From Burkholderiales bacterium (lineage in GTDB: Bacteria > Pseudomonadota > Gammaproteobacteria > Burkholderiales > Casimicrobiaceae), in contig JADZDD010000035.1 of the NCBI GenBank assembly GCA_020851235.1, positions 496,001 to 560,000 on the forward strand: a DNA stretch of 64,000 bases, given 5' to 3'. The notes under the pieces were generated by a model. That model was not told the DNA's origin. It did no database searches and saw nothing but the letters and a program-made list of their open reading frames with translations. This document shows positions 10,607 to 21,089 of the stretch, one piece after another. A program made the position numbers and the translations under genes. The first letter of the stretch is position 1. Each line of letters opens with the position of its first letter.

Positions 10607-11056
10607 TCAGTCGATGACGAAGAGCGGCTGGCCGAACTCGACCGGCTGGCCGTTCTCGGCGAGGATCGCCTTGACCACACCCGCCTTGTCCGCCTCGATC
10701 TCGTTCATGAGCTTCATCGCCTCGACGATGCACAGGGGAGCGCCCTCGGCAACGGTATCGCCGACTTCGACGAAGGGCTTGGCTCCCGGTGTGGCGGCGC
10801 GATAGAACGTGCCGACCATCGGACTCTTCACCACGTGCCCGTCCACCGGCGCCGCCGGCGGCGCTGCGGGCGGCGGGGCGGTCGCAACGGCCGCGGGGGC
10901 GGCGACGCCCGGAACCGGCGCTGGCGGCGCCGGCACGAAGGTGCCTGTCGGCGCACGCGTGATGCGCACGCGCTCCTCGCCCTCCTGGATCTCGAGCTCC
11001 GCGATGCCTGAAGTCTCGACGAGTTCGATCAGCGTCTTGAGCTTGCGCAGATCCAT
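10607..11056 (-). CDS. accB: Acetyl-CoA carboxylase biotin carboxyl carrier protein
   Basis: Carries biotin between the carboxylase and carboxyltransferase of acetyl-CoA carboxylase. The 149-residue product has an N-terminal conserved segment ([14 protein letters not shown]), a mobile Pro/Ala-rich linker (about residues 36-72) and a C-terminal biotinyl domain with K115 in EAMKLM as the biotin attachment site. Its ATG at 11056 follows a gene-free stretch of 284 bases, in which many relatives have aroQ. It is followed closely by accC. Confidence 0.97.
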   Translation of the reverse strand: MDLRKLKTLIELVETSGIAELEIQEGEERVRITRAPTGTFVPAPPAPVPGVAAPAAVATAPPPAAPPAAPVDGHVVKSPMVGTFYRAATPGAKPFVEVGDTVAEGAPLCIVEAMKLMNEIEADKAGVVKAILAENGQPVEFGQPLFVID

Positions 11057-11340
11057 CGTCCATCACCCCATTGCGGAAGCGCCACGTCCGAAACGCGCAC
11101 TTCCGCGGTCGTTGTTGTCGGTTGGGCCGCGGCGATCGCCCGTCAGGCTACGGCGTGCGGGAGGCCGCCGCGATCCCTTGCCACCCTGCGCGCGCTTCGC
11201 ACCGTACCCACGAATCCGGCGCTGCAGTGCCACGCGCGCTCGCGACCTCCGCGTGCGGCCAAAATGAGCGCGGAGTTTGCCGCCAATTGCTGTCAATTGT
11301 CCAGCGGTTATGGAATTTTACAGCACAGATGCGAGGCGAG
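11057..11340. other. Gene-free gap upstream of accB (possible aroQ loss)
   Basis: No credible gene is seen here on either strand; the only open frame (11063-11296, minus) is arginine-rich and resembles nothing. Many betaproteobacteria carry aroQ in this position. The end next to tlpA is AT-rich: minus-strand TAAAAT at 11315-11320 could be a -10 element for accBC, but no good -35 is visible. TTGACA at 11291-11296 has no matching -10 downstream. Confidence 0.4.
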
Positions 11341-11874
11341 CTAAAGGAGCGCCTTGACCAGCGACGTGAGCTTCTCCGGCTTCAGGATGCCCAGTTGCGT
11401 ATGAGCCACGCTGCCACTGCGATCGAGCACGACGGTGAACGGCAGCGCCTGAAGGTCGTTGCCGAGCGATTTCGACAGTTCCATCGCGCTCATGCCGGCG
11501 ACCAGCGCCGGGTAGTTGAGCCCGATCTCCGCGACGTATTGCTGAACTTTATCGGCTTGATCGACGGCGATGCCGATAAATTGCAATCCTTTGTCGCCAA
11601 ACTCCTTCTGCGCACGAATGAACTCCGGCATCTCCTCCCGACACGGCGCGCACCACGTCGCCCAGAAGTTGACCACGAGGACCTTGCCGCGCCACTGGTC
11701 GACCCGCTGCTCGGTGCCGGCAGCGTCGGGCAGCGCGAGATTCATGAGCGCAGCGACCGCCGCGGGCGACGCCGCACCGGACGACGACCGCTCGTGAGCG
11801 ACGTAGGCGCCCGCCGCCAGCGCACCGATGGCAACGACCGCGACGAGAAGCCAGCGCTTGAGCGAAGAGGACAT
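11341..11874 (-). CDS. TlpA/ResA-like membrane-anchored thiol-disulfide oxidoreductase
   Basis: Thioredoxin-fold protein of 177 residues held in the inner membrane by an N-terminal segment (about residues 7-27) with the catalytic domain in the periplasm. The redox motif is WCAPC (C75, C78), and a cis-proline region (PFTVVLD) follows. TlpA/ResA proteins reduce disulfides in target proteins such as apocytochromes or copper chaperones. It lies 47 bases after a stand-alone DsbD alpha domain, suggesting the two exchange electrons. Its partner cannot be identified from sequence alone. Confidence 0.9.
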   Translation of the reverse strand: MSSSLKRWLLVAVVAIGALAAGAYVAHERSSSGAASPAAVAALMNLALPDAAGTEQRVDQWRGKVLVVNFWATWCAPCREEMPEFIRAQKEFGDKGLQFIGIAVDQADKVQQYVAEIGLNYPALVAGMSAMELSKSLGNDLQALPFTVVLDRSGSVAHTQLGILKPEKLTSLVKALL

Positions 11875-11921
11875 GGGATCTGCTTCTTGGAGGAAGTGTG
11901 CGCTTACTCAAGCGCGCACGC

Positions 11922-12470
11922 TCAATTGAACCAGTTCTTCTTTGGGGGTACGGCATCGACGACGGCGCCCGGTCCCTTGCCTGCGAGCGGCACCGCCAGC
12001 GTGATCTTCTGGCGCTGCGCCGGGTAGCACACGCCCACGTCGGCACATCCTTGCGAGTCGGCGACCAGCACGACCGAACGACCGGCCAGGGACGTCCCGA
12101 GCGGCAGGCGCACGACGACGTCGCCGCGATACGTCTCGACGGTTCCGAAGAACGGGTCGTCCTTGACCTTGCCGTGCGGCAAGGCCGGCGCCGCAAGCGT
12201 GGTCACCGCCGGATCGAGGAAGAACGCGAGCTTGTCGCGATAGAGGTAATAGCCGTCGGTCACCGCGAACCGCGCCTCGAGGGTCGAATCGTCGAGCGCC
12301 CGCGCCGAGAAGCGAAACGCCTGCTCTGCGGGCAGGAGCTTGGAGTCGGCGCGCACCGCGGCGCTGGCGCAGGCCACGGCGATCGCGACCACGACCGCCG
12401 CGATGGTGACGAGCGCGTCAGACCGCAGCGGTTTGCGTGACGATCCAGTCGAGGTAGCGATCGAGGCCAT
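11922..12470 (-). CDS. Stand-alone DsbD N-terminal (alpha) domain protein
   Basis: Periplasmic electron-relay domain, 182 residues, matching only the N-terminal immunoglobulin-like domain of DsbD. A signal peptide is present (hydrophobic core about residues 20-37, cleavage near AVRA). The family block DGYYLYRDK is followed by the redox pair C142 and C148 in GCADVGVCYP, the same six-residue spacing as in E. coli DsbD. The protein stops soon after; the eight-helix membrane domain and C-terminal thioredoxin domain are absent and no frameshift remnant is seen before the next gene. The ATG at 12470 lies inside the end of cutA (53-base overlap). TlpA follows. Confidence 0.85.
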   Translation of the reverse strand: MASIATSTGSSRKPLRSDALVTIAAVVVAIAVACASAAVRADSKLLPAEQAFRFSARALDDSTLEARFAVTDGYYLYRDKLAFFLDPAVTTLAAPALPHGKVKDDPFFGTVETYRGDVVVRLPLGTSLAGRSVVLVADSQGCADVGVCYPAQRQKITLAVPLAGKGPGAVVDAVPPKKNWFN

Positions 12471-12744
12471 GGGTCAGCGGGACAGCGACGACTTCGGGGA
12501 GTTCGTAGGGGTGCGCGGCGACGATGGCGGCTTCGACCGCGCCGTACAACGCGGCACGGGTCTTGATCGACACCGGGACCTCGCGAGCGGTTTCGAGTTC
12601 GCCCTTCCAGTGATACATTGAGTCGACGGGCGCGCCGATGTTCACGCATGCGGCCAGACGTCCGGTCAGGAGCGTGCGCGCCAACGTCGACGCGGCGCCT
12701 TGATCGGGCAAGGAAGTCAGCACGAGGATCGCCGCGTCCGGCAA
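12418..12744 (-). CDS. cutA: Divalent-cation tolerance protein CutA
   Basis: Small trimeric cytosolic protein of the CutA1 family, linked to copper tolerance in E. coli though its exact role is unsettled. From TTG at 12744 it has 108 residues, the family length, with RLAACVNI, YHWKGELE and HPYELPEV motifs. The longer frame back to 12819 would overlap fxsA and add an unrelated leader, so TTG is preferred; it has GGAG just upstream. Only 9 bases separate it from the divergent fxsA ATG. Downstream the stand-alone DsbD alpha gene overlaps its end. Confidence 0.9.
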   Translation of the reverse strand: MPDAAILVLTSLPDQGAASTLARTLLTGRLAACVNIGAPVDSMYHWKGELETAREVPVSIKTRAALYGAVEAAIVAAHPYELPEVVAVPLTHGLDRYLDWIVTQTAAV

Positions 12745-12753
12745 GGAGGCTCC

Positions 12754-13104
12754 ATGCGTTTCGTCGTGCTCGTCATTGTACTTTCTTTGCCCGCCCTCGA
12801 CCTGTACGTCACGGCGCACCTCGCGCGCATCACCGGCGTGCCGCTATGGCTGTGGCTATCCGGGTCGCTCGCCGCCGGATGGGTCCTCCTGCGCAGCGAA
12901 CGGCTCGAGTTCCGCACGCGGACCGTGGCCGGACTCCACGGCGAGCAACCCCGCTTGCGCGGAATGCTCGACAGCGGTCGCAAGGTCCTGGCTGCGTTCC
13001 TGCTCATGCTCCCGGGCATGGTGTCGGACCTCATTGCCGTCTTGCTCCTTGCCCTCCCGCTCAACGTCGGGCCGGCGTACGCCCGGGCCGGCTCGCGCCG
13101 GTAG
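12754..13104 (+). CDS. fxsA: FxsA family membrane protein
   Basis: Inner-membrane protein of 116 residues resembling E. coli FxsA, which relieves phage T7 exclusion by F plasmids when overproduced; its normal role is unknown. Three hydrophobic stretches are visible (about residues 2-20, 27-44 and 74-98), with the family block LPGMVSDLIAVLLLLP-like near the end. The ATG at 12754 has a strong AAGGAGG ribosome site. The same short palindrome serves divergent cutA. It is convergent with lgt after 73 bases. Confidence 0.85.
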   Translation: MRFVVLVIVLSLPALDLYVTAHLARITGVPLWLWLSGSLAAGWVLLRSERLEFRTRTVAGLHGEQPRLRGMLDSGRKVLAAFLLMLPGMVSDLIAVLLLALPLNVGPAYARAGSRR

Positions 13105-13177
13105 GCGAGGCGAGTCTCGGAGGTCTCGCGGCGCCTGCAACTCGCGCCGGGATGGGCGCCGGGCCACCGCGCCGGTG

Positions 13178-13987
13178 CTAGCGTTTGGTGAGTGTGGGCG
13201 CTTCCTTACCGGCGCGGGCGTAGGCCCAGACCATCATCCCCACCCCCAGCGCGAGCATCGGCAGCGACAGGATCTGCCCCATGGTGAGGCCGCCCGCGAG
13301 GTAGCCCAGGAACGCGTCCGGCTCACGTGCGTACTCCGCCACGAAACGGAAGAAGCCGTACCCCGCGAGGAAGAGGCCCGACACGGCGCCAGGCGGCCGG
13401 TCCCGGCCGGCGTAGATCCACAGGATCACGAAGAGGAGCACGCCTTCCCCGGCGAACTGGTAGAGCTGCGAAGGGTGCCGCGGCAGCTTGTCGACCTGCG
13501 GGAAGACCATCGCCCACGGCACGTCGGTCACCCGCCCGACGAGTTCCCCGTTGATGAAGTTGCCGAGGCGACCGGCCGCGAGCCCGAGCGGGCACAGCGG
13601 CGCCACGAAATCGGTGACCTCGAGCCAGCGCTTGCCGCGGTGCCGCGCAAAGAACCACAGCGCGACCAGCACACCGAGAAAGCCGCCGTGGAAGCTCATG
13701 CCACCCGTCCACACGGCAAGGATCTCGAGCGGATGCGCGAGGTAGTACGCCGGCTGATAGAAGAGCACGTAGCCGAGTCGCCCGCCCGCGATCACGCCCC
13801 AGACGCCGTACCAGAGCATGTCGCCGACGTCGCTTTCGCGCCAGCCGTCGGACGCGCGGCGACGCGCCCGCACGCGCCCGAGTGCCCAGAACAGGGCAAA
13901 ACCGGCGAGGTACATGAGGCCGTACCAGCGGATCGCGAGCGGCCCGAGGTGCACGGCGACGGGGTCGAATTCAGGATGGACGAGCAT
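13178..13987 (-). CDS. lgt: Prolipoprotein diacylglyceryl transferase
   Basis: First enzyme of lipoprotein maturation: moves diacylglycerol from phosphatidylglycerol to the lipobox cysteine at the inner membrane. The 269-residue protein has several membrane helices, the N-terminal IRWYGLMYL block, the signature [11 protein letters not shown] and the HPSQLYQ motif. ATG at 13987 was chosen over upstream in-frame codons because it starts the conserved region. The 3' end of the upstream LysR gene overlaps its start by 17 bases. lnt, the last step of the same pathway, is at 49588. Confidence 0.97.
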   Translation of the reverse strand: MLVHPEFDPVAVHLGPLAIRWYGLMYLAGFALFWALGRVRARRRASDGWRESDVGDMLWYGVWGVIAGGRLGYVLFYQPAYYLAHPLEILAVWTGGMSFHGGFLGVLVALWFFARHRGKRWLEVTDFVAPLCPLGLAAGRLGNFINGELVGRVTDVPWAMVFPQVDKLPRHPSQLYQFAGEGVLLFVILWIYAGRDRPPGAVSGLFLAGYGFFRFVAEYAREPDAFLGYLAGGLTMGQILSLPMLALGVGMMVWAYARAGKEAPTLTKR

Positions 13988-14870
13988 GGGTTTCCGGTGC
14001 GAAGGCAGCGCGCGCGTGCGCGACGAAGGCGGCAAGCGCGGGCGTGGCGTCGTCGGCGCGCCACGCAAGCCCCGTCTCCACCCGTGGGACGCGGTCGGAC
14101 AACGGGCGGTATACCACACCCGTACGGCGCATGCGCCGCAACGACTCGGGCACGAGAGCCACGCCCATGCCGGCGGCCACCAGGCTCACGATCGTCGACA
14201 TCTGCACCGCCTCCTGCTCGATGCGCGGCGTGAAGCCCGCACGCTCGCAGGCGTCGACGATGAGGTCATGCAGGCTCGCGCCGGCAGGACGCGGAAACAG
14301 GATGAACGCACGCCGGGCCAACCGGGACAGCGCGATGCGCGCCGGCCACGCCGTCCCGGCGGGCAGCGCGGCGACGAGCGGCTCGCGCACGAGCGGCAGC
14401 CAGGCGAGCGCCGGGTCGGTCACCGGCGGCAGCAATACGCCGACGTCGAGACTGCCGTCAGTGAGTGCCACGAGCTGCCGGTCGCTCGTTGCTTCGGTGA
14501 GGACGAGGCGCACGCCGGGACGAGCCCGCCGGAACGTGGTGAGCAGGCGCGGCAGCGTGCTGTACGTCGACGCGGCGAGGAAGCCGATGTGCAGGAGTCC
14601 CACGTCGCCGCGCGCGAGTTCCCGAGCGCCGGCGCGAATCGCGAGGGCGTCGGCGAGAAGGCGGCGCGCCCGCGGCAGCAGCGCGCTGCCCGAGGGCGTG
14701 AGTCGAACGCCGCGCGTCGAGCGATCGAACAGCGCGACGCCGAGTTCACGTTCGAGCGCCGCGATCTGCCGCGACAGCGGCGGCTGCGAGATCTCGAGCC
14801 GACGCGCGGCGCGTCCGAAGTGGAGCGTCTCGGCGACCGCCACGAAGTAACGAAGCTGGCGCAGGTCCAT
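13971..14870 (-). CDS. LysR-type transcriptional regulator divergent from ilvD
   Basis: DNA-binding regulator of 299 residues. The N-terminal winged helix-turn-helix is typical ([19 protein letters not shown], then [16 protein letters not shown]), followed by a periplasmic-binding-protein-like effector domain. It is transcribed away from ilvD across a 143-base gap that holds a perfect ATTGAT-N11-ATCAAT dyad, the T-N11-A form bound by LysR proteins. It may therefore control ilvD and itself, but the effector is unknown. The gene overlaps lgt by 17 bases. Confidence 0.92.
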   Translation of the reverse strand: MDLRQLRYFVAVAETLHFGRAARRLEISQPPLSRQIAALERELGVALFDRSTRGVRLTPSGSALLPRARRLLADALAIRAGARELARGDVGLLHIGFLAASTYSTLPRLLTTFRRARPGVRLVLTEATSDRQLVALTDGSLDVGVLLPPVTDPALAWLPLVREPLVAALPAGTAWPARIALSRLARRAFILFPRPAGASLHDLIVDACERAGFTPRIEQEAVQMSTIVSLVAAGMGVALVPESLRRMRRTGVVYRPLSDRVPRVETGLAWRADDATPALAAFVAHARAAFAPETHARPS

Positions 14871-14889
14871 GCAGCACCGTGTCGGAGTC

Positions 14890-14912
14890 ATTGATACCAC
14901 AAACGCATCAAT
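14890..14912. promoter_or_regulatory. LysR-type operator (T-N11-A) between the regulator and ilvD
   Basis: ATTGAT (14890-14895) and ATCAAT (14907-14912) form a perfect inverted repeat with an 11-base centre, the classic LysR box. It lies 20 bases before the regulator's ATG and about 100 bases before ilvD. A weaker dyad (CGGT at 14935-14938, ACCG at 14945-14948 or nearby) lies toward ilvD and could be an activation site. Confidence 0.6.
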
Positions 14913-15013
14913 GCGTCACCGTTCTTGTATTGGACGGTATCGAGACCGCAATGGTAAGGTGACGCCCCGTCCATCCCGCATCGTCTCCGGTCATCGAAGG
15001 AGGAGTCGCACCC

Positions 15014-16693
15014 ATGGCATCGAATCGCCGGTCCCGGATCATCACCCACGGCATCGCCCGTTCACCCAATCGCGCCATGCTGCGCGCGGTGGGCTTCGGC
15101 GACGCCGACTTCGAGAAGCCGATCGTCGGTGTCGCCAACGGCCACAGCACGATGAACCCGTGCAATGCCGGCATCCAGCCGCTCGTCGATCGCGCCATGG
15201 AGGCGTTGAAGGCGGCCGGCGCGATGCCGCAGGTCTTCGGCGTGCCCACCGTGACCGACGGCATCGGCATGGGCACCGACGGCATGAAATACTCGCTCGT
15301 CTCGCGCGAGGTGATCGCCGACGCGATCGAGACCTCGGTGAATGGCCAGTGCATGGACGGCGTGCTCGTGGTGGGCGGCTGCGACAAGAACATGCCTGCG
15401 GGAATGATGGCGATGGCGCGCATCAACGTCCCGGGGATCTACGTGTACGCCGGCACGATCAAGCCGGGGCACTGGAAGGGCGAGGCGCTCACCATCGTGT
15501 CGCCCTTCGAAGCCGTCGGCGCGTACACCGCCGGCAAGATGAGCAAGGAGGACTACGACGGCATCGAGTGCAATGCCTGTCCCACGGTCGGTGCGTGCGG
15601 CGGCATGTACACCGCCAACACGATGTCGTCGTCGTTCGAGGCGCTGGGCATGAGCCTCCTCGGCTCGTCGCAGATGGCCTCGCCCGACCCGGAGAAGGCC
15701 GATTCCGCCGCCGAATCCGCCCGCGTCCTGGTGCGCGCGATCGAGCAGGATCTCAAGCCGCGCGACATCATCACGAAGAAGTCGATCGAGAACGCGATCG
15801 CGCTGGTGATGGCCACCGGCGGCTCGACCAACGCGGTGCTGCACTATCTCGCCATCGCCTCGGCGGCCGAAGTGCCCTGGACGATCGACGACTTCGAGCG
15901 CATCCGCCAGAAGGTCCCCGTGCTGTGCGACTTGAAGCCTTCGGGGAAGTACGTCGCCGTCGACTTCCATCAGGCGGGCGGCGTGCCGCAGGTGTTGAAG
16001 ATGCTGTTGAAGGCAGGGTTGCTGCACGGCGATTGCATGACGATCACCGGGCGCACGCTCGCCGAGGAACTCGCATCGGTCCCCGATGCCCCGCGCGCCG
16101 ACCAGGACGTGATCCGGCCATTCGATCAGCCGCTGTATGCGCAGGGGCATCTTGCGATCCTGCGCGGCAATCTCGCGACCGAGGGTTGCGTCGCCAAGAT
16201 CACGGGTCTCAAGAATCCGTCGATCACGGGCCCCGCTCGCGTGTTCGACTCCGAGCACGCCGTGATGGAGGCGATCATGGAGCGCAAGATCCGCGCGGGC
16301 GACGTGGTCGTCATCCGCTACGAGGGCCCCAAGGGCGGTCCCGGAATGCAGGAGATGCTCGCACCCACGTCGGCGCTCGTCGGGCAGGGGTTGGGTGAGT
16401 CGGTGGGACTGCTCACCGACGGCCGCTTCTCCGGCGGCACCTGGGGGATGGTCGTCGGCCACGTCGCTCCGGAGGCGTTCGTCGGCGGAACGATCGCGCT
16501 CGTGCAGGAAGGGGACTCGATCACCATCGATGCGCATCGCCACCTCATCCAGCTCAACGTCGACGACGCCGAACTCGCCCGGCGCCGTGCCGCGTGGACA
16601 CCGCCACCCCCCCGCTACACGCGCGGCCTCCTCGCCAAGTACGCAAGGCTCGTCTCCACGGCCAGCAAGGGTGCGATCACCGATGGTCCCTGA
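15014..16693 (+). CDS. ilvD: Dihydroxy-acid dehydratase
   Basis: Iron-sulfur enzyme that dehydrates dihydroxy acids to 2-keto acids in isoleucine and valine synthesis. The 559-residue length matches the shorter bacterial form. Cluster cysteines are visible in [10 protein letters not shown] and in [18 protein letters not shown], the two IlvD/Edd signatures. The ATG at 15014 follows GAAGGAGGAG, a strong ribosome site. It is divergent from a LysR gene and its end overlaps the next lipoprotein gene by about 11 bases. Confidence 0.97.
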   Translation: MASNRRSRIITHGIARSPNRAMLRAVGFGDADFEKPIVGVANGHSTMNPCNAGIQPLVDRAMEALKAAGAMPQVFGVPTVTDGIGMGTDGMKYSLVSREVIADAIETSVNGQCMDGVLVVGGCDKNMPAGMMAMARINVPGIYVYAGTIKPGHWKGEALTIVSPFEAVGAYTAGKMSKEDYDGIECNACPTVGACGGMYTANTMSSSFEALGMSLLGSSQMASPDPEKADSAAESARVLVRAIEQDLKPRDIITKKSIENAIALVMATGGSTNAVLHYLAIASAAEVPWTIDDFERIRQKVPVLCDLKPSGKYVAVDFHQAGGVPQVLKMLLKAGLLHGDCMTITGRTLAEELASVPDAPRADQDVIRPFDQPLYAQGHLAILRGNLATEGCVAKITGLKNPSITGPARVFDSEHAVMEAIMERKIRAGDVVVIRYEGPKGGPGMQEMLAPTSALVGQGLGESVGLLTDGRFSGGTWGMVVGHVAPEAFVGGTIALVQEGDSITIDAHRHLIQLNVDDAELARRRAAWTPPPPRYTRGLLAKYARLVSTASKGAITDGP

Positions 16694-17399
16694 CGCGGCG
16701 ACGGGATCACCGCGGTCGCGCCCGGCGCACCGCGGTCCGCGTGCCGAGGTCGTGCCGTCACCGACGCTGCGTGCGGTGGGAGCGCTGGGTGCGCTCGTGC
16801 TGGTGACCGCCTGTTCCGGCACCCCCGAGTCGAAATCGGCGGGCCACGCCGCGACGCCGGCACCCTCCGGCGCGGTGGCGCCACCGTCGCCGACGGCCGC
16901 GACGGTCGCTGCCGTGCGCGTGGTCAATCCCGGCTTCGAGTCGGCGACGACGAAGCAGAATGGAGACCCCGAAGGCTGGTTCTCGTTCCAGCATGCCGGC
17001 GTCAAGTCGTTCGACTTCATCCTCGACACGGCGCAGCCGCGCAGCGGTGCGAAGAGCCTGCGCATCGACAACGTCGGCCCCGAGCCCTACGGCGCGATCG
17101 CGCAGGCCTTCGACGTGCGGGGACACCGCGGCAAGGTCGCGCGCTACAGCGCGTGGCTGCGCACGCGCGACGTCGCCGGTCCCGGCGCGGTGCTGACGCT
17201 GATGACGTTCGCCAAGGGTGCGATCGTCGACCACGAGTTTCTCGGCGATCGCGCGCTCACGGGCACCGTGGGCTGGACGCACTTCACGCTCAGCTTGCCG
17301 GTGGCGCCGGATGCCGAGCGCATCGAGATCGGTGCGATGCTCCAGGGCAAGGGGTCGCTGTGGTTCGACGACGCCACGCTCGAGATCGTCGGCCGGTGA
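16683..17399 (+). CDS. Lipoprotein with a galactose-binding-like domain
   Basis: Predicted outer-layer lipoprotein, 238 residues from ATG 16683 or 215 from GTG 16752. The lipobox is LVTAC-SG, followed by an Ala/Pro/Ser linker and a beta-rich domain beginning NPGFES and ending [12 protein letters not shown], a pattern of carbohydrate-binding or galactose-binding-like jelly rolls. The GTG gives a more normal lipoprotein signal length, but has no clear ribosome site. No enzyme domain is attached. Its job is unknown; it may bind an envelope glycan. Confidence 0.75.
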   Translation: MVPDAATGSPRSRPAHRGPRAEVVPSPTLRAVGALGALVLVTACSGTPESKSAGHAATPAPSGAVAPPSPTAATVAAVRVVNPGFESATTKQNGDPEGWFSFQHAGVKSFDFILDTAQPRSGAKSLRIDNVGPEPYGAIAQAFDVRGHRGKVARYSAWLRTRDVAGPGAVLTLMTFAKGAIVDHEFLGDRALTGTVGWTHFTLSLPVAPDAERIEIGAMLQGKGSLWFDDATLEIVGR

Positions 17400-17448
17400 T
17401 GCGCAGGTCACCCGACGCCGCATCGGCACGCAACGACGCGAGCACGCG

Positions 17449-17934
17449 ATGACCCATCCACCGCTGTCGGCCTCGGCCCAACGCGTGCAGGATGCGCTTG
17501 CCGCCGCCGGCGTGACGGCGCAGATCGTCGAGTACGACGTCCCCGCGCGCACGTCGGCCGAGGCCGCGGCGGTTCTGGGCTGCACGGTGGGGCAGATCGC
17601 GAAGTCGCTCGTCTTCCGCACCGTGTCCGGCGCGCCGGTGCTCGTCATCGCGAGCGGCGCCCAGCGCGTCGACGAGGCGAAGATCGGCGCGCTTGCGGGC
17701 GAGGCGATCGGCAAGGCCGACGCCACGTTCGTGCGCGCGGTCACCGGTTACGCCATCGGCGGCATTCCGCCGCTCGCGCATTCCACGCCGCTGCGCACGT
17801 TCATCGACCGCAACCTCCTGCGCCATGAAACGGTCTACGCCGCAGGAGGAACGCCGCACGCCATGTTTCCGATCGCCCCGGCCGATCTCGTCCGGGTTGC
17901 CGGCGGCAGCGTAGCCGATACCGCGCCGGATTGA
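17449..17934 (+). CDS. YbaK/EbsC-like aminoacyl-tRNA deacylase
   Basis: Cytosolic protein of 161 residues with the prolyl-tRNA-editing (YbaK) fold, which removes wrong amino acids such as cysteine or alanine from tRNA. The motif block CTVGQIAKSLVFR contains the conserved lysine, and GYAIGGIPPLAH is the family's glycine-rich signature. The ATG at 17449 is the first codon that places the conserved domain normally. It is in a plus-strand row with two lipoproteins, probably by chance. Confidence 0.88.
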   Translation: MTHPPLSASAQRVQDALAAAGVTAQIVEYDVPARTSAEAAAVLGCTVGQIAKSLVFRTVSGAPVLVIASGAQRVDEAKIGALAGEAIGKADATFVRAVTGYAIGGIPPLAHSTPLRTFIDRNLLRHETVYAAGGTPHAMFPIAPADLVRVAGGSVADTAPD

Positions 17935-17972
17935 CCCTGCCCAAGGGATCGGCGCCATTGCGCGAGGCAACG

Positions 17973-18674
17973 ATGACCCTGAACCGACGTCGCTTCCTGC
18001 TCCTGACTCCGGTGCTCGCCGCCGGCGGCTGCGTCACCGTGGGAGGCGCCTCGGGGCCACCGATGCCCGCACCCTCGTGGAAGGTCGGCGATCGCTGGGT
18101 GTATCGGTGCAGCGATGGCTTCCGCGTCCCGGTGCAGTGGGAGGAGGCGCACGAGGTGACGGCGCTCGATGCGAGCGGCATCGTGCTGCGGATCACGGCA
18201 CAAGGCGACGTCAACTTCGAGCGCAACGAGCGGCTCGCCTCGCCTGGCGTGGTCAACAGCGGCGCCGCGTACGATCCGGCCGAGACGCGCAACTTCGAGC
18301 CGCCGATGGTCCGTTTCCAGTTTCCGCTGACGCCCAATACCGACTGGCGACAGAACCTGCGCAATCTCGATCCTGCCAACCAGCTCATGAGCAACATCGG
18401 CCGCTTCGTCCGCGTCGGCGGCTACGAGACGGTCGCCGTGCCTGCCGGGACGTTCAACGCGATCACGATGCGCACGCTCATGAGCGTCGACGACAACAAC
18501 CCGTTCCGCTGGCCGATTCAGGCGAACTACATGACGTGGTGGGCGCAGGAGGCCGGCAATGTCGTGCGCATGACCAAGGTCGCGACGTATCGCGAGCGCG
18601 GTGACGGCATGGACGCGATCGAGATCCGCGCGCAGAACACCACGATCGAGCTCGCGTCGTTCCGACGCGCGTGA
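17973..18674 (+). CDS. Hypothetical lipoprotein
   Basis: Predicted lipoprotein of 233 residues. A twin-arginine-like start (MTLNRRRFLLL) leads into a hydrophobic stretch and the lipobox LAAGG-C. The mature part is beta-rich, with WKVGDRWVYRC and a later VAVPAGTFNAI segment; the latter pattern is common in uncharacterised beta-sheet proteins. I do not recognise a function. ATG at 17973 is preferred to an upstream TTG at 17931 that overlaps the ybaK end. It is convergent with metF, from which a hairpin at 18679-18707 separates it. Confidence 0.75.
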   Translation: MTLNRRRFLLLTPVLAAGGCVTVGGASGPPMPAPSWKVGDRWVYRCSDGFRVPVQWEEAHEVTALDASGIVLRITAQGDVNFERNERLASPGVVNSGAAYDPAETRNFEPPMVRFQFPLTPNTDWRQNLRNLDPANQLMSNIGRFVRVGGYETVAVPAGTFNAITMRTLMSVDDNNPFRWPIQANYMTWWAQEAGNVVRMTKVATYRERGDGMDAIEIRAQNTTIELASFRRA

Positions 18675-18678
18675 CCAC

Positions 18679-18707
18679 GGCGCCGTCGATCGCCAACGAT
18701 CGGCGCC
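18679..18707. repeat. Intergenic hairpin between convergent genes
   Basis: GGCGCC and CGATCG on the left pair with CGATCG and GCGCC on the right across a four-base CCAA loop with a two-base bulge. No T-run follows on either strand. It fills most of the 38-base space between the lipoprotein gene and metF and may help end transcription from both sides. Confidence 0.4.
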
Positions 18708-18712
18708 GGCGG

Positions 18713-19549
18713 CTACGACAACGCGAGGCGCTGCCAGATCGTCGTCGTGAGAGCGGCGGAATTCAACGTGTAGAAGTGCAGGCCCGGTGCGCCTTCCTCG
18801 AGCAAGCGCGCGCAAAGGTCGGTGACGACGTCGAGCCCGAAAGCCTGCACCGAGGCGGCATCGTCCCCGAAGCCCTCGAGCTTGCGGCGGATCCAGCGGG
18901 GGATCTCCGCGCCGCAGGCGTCGGAGAAGCGAACGAGGCGGCTCGCCGAGGCGATCGGCATGATGCCGGGGACGATCGGGATCGTGATGCCACGCGCAGC
19001 GCAGGCGTCGACGAAGCTCCAGTACGCGTCGCGATTGAAAAAATACTGCGTGATCGCGGCGTCGGCACCCGCGCGCACCTTGCGCTCGAAATGATCGAGA
19101 TCCTCGGTCGCCGTGCGCGCCTGCGGATGGTATTCGGGGTAGCACGCGACGTCGATCGTGAACCAGTCGCCGGTTTCGGTGCGGATCAGTTCGACGAGGT
19201 CGCTCGCGTAGCGCAACTCGCCCGCGCCGAGCGACCCCGAGGGGAGGTCACCGCGCAGCGCGACGATGTGCCGGATGCCGTGACTGCGATACTGCGCGAG
19301 CACGTCGCGCAGTGCGGCGCGGGTTGCGCCGATGCACGACAGGTGCGGTGCTGCCGCCATCCCCTCGGCCACGATCTCGAGCACCGTATCGAGCGTGCCC
19401 TCGCGGGTCGAGCCGCCGGCGCCGAAGGTGACCGAGCAGAACGCGGGGCCGAGCTCGCGCAGTTGCGAGCGCGCCGCGCGCAGCCGGGTCGCACCCTCCG
19501 GCGTCTTCGGTGGAAAGAACTCGAAGCTGAAGGTGCCTGCGTGCGCCAT
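18713..19549 (-). CDS. metF: Methylenetetrahydrofolate reductase
   Basis: Flavoprotein that reduces 5,10-methylene-THF to 5-methyl-THF for methionine synthesis. The 278-residue length is normal for bacterial MetF. Motifs are FSFEFFPPKT at the N terminus, GAGGSTREGT and the IPIVPGIMPI substrate loop. The ATG at 19549 is 7 bases past ahcY, so it is in the same transcript and should share control by the SAH riboswitch in front of ahcY. Confidence 0.97.
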   Translation of the reverse strand: MAHAGTFSFEFFPPKTPEGATRLRAARSQLRELGPAFCSVTFGAGGSTREGTLDTVLEIVAEGMAAAPHLSCIGATRAALRDVLAQYRSHGIRHIVALRGDLPSGSLGAGELRYASDLVELIRTETGDWFTIDVACYPEYHPQARTATEDLDHFERKVRAGADAAITQYFFNRDAYWSFVDACAARGITIPIVPGIMPIASASRLVRFSDACGAEIPRWIRRKLEGFGDDAASVQAFGLDVVTDLCARLLEEGAPGLHFYTLNSAALTTTIWQRLALS

Positions 19550-19556
19550 CGCGGGA

Positions 19557-20993
<1,437 letters not shown>

Positions 20994-21089
20994 CGGCAGC
21001 ACTCCACGGCAGGCGACCGCGCGAGCGGCGGTCGGGCGAGGGCGGTTGGGTGCGCGGACCTCGTGACGCCGCGTGCGGATCGCGGTTCA

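Noticed and set aside
11063-11296. 77-codon minus-strand frame upstream of accB as a gene
   Set aside because: Arginine-rich low-complexity product, no ribosome site and no resemblance to AroQ or any family.
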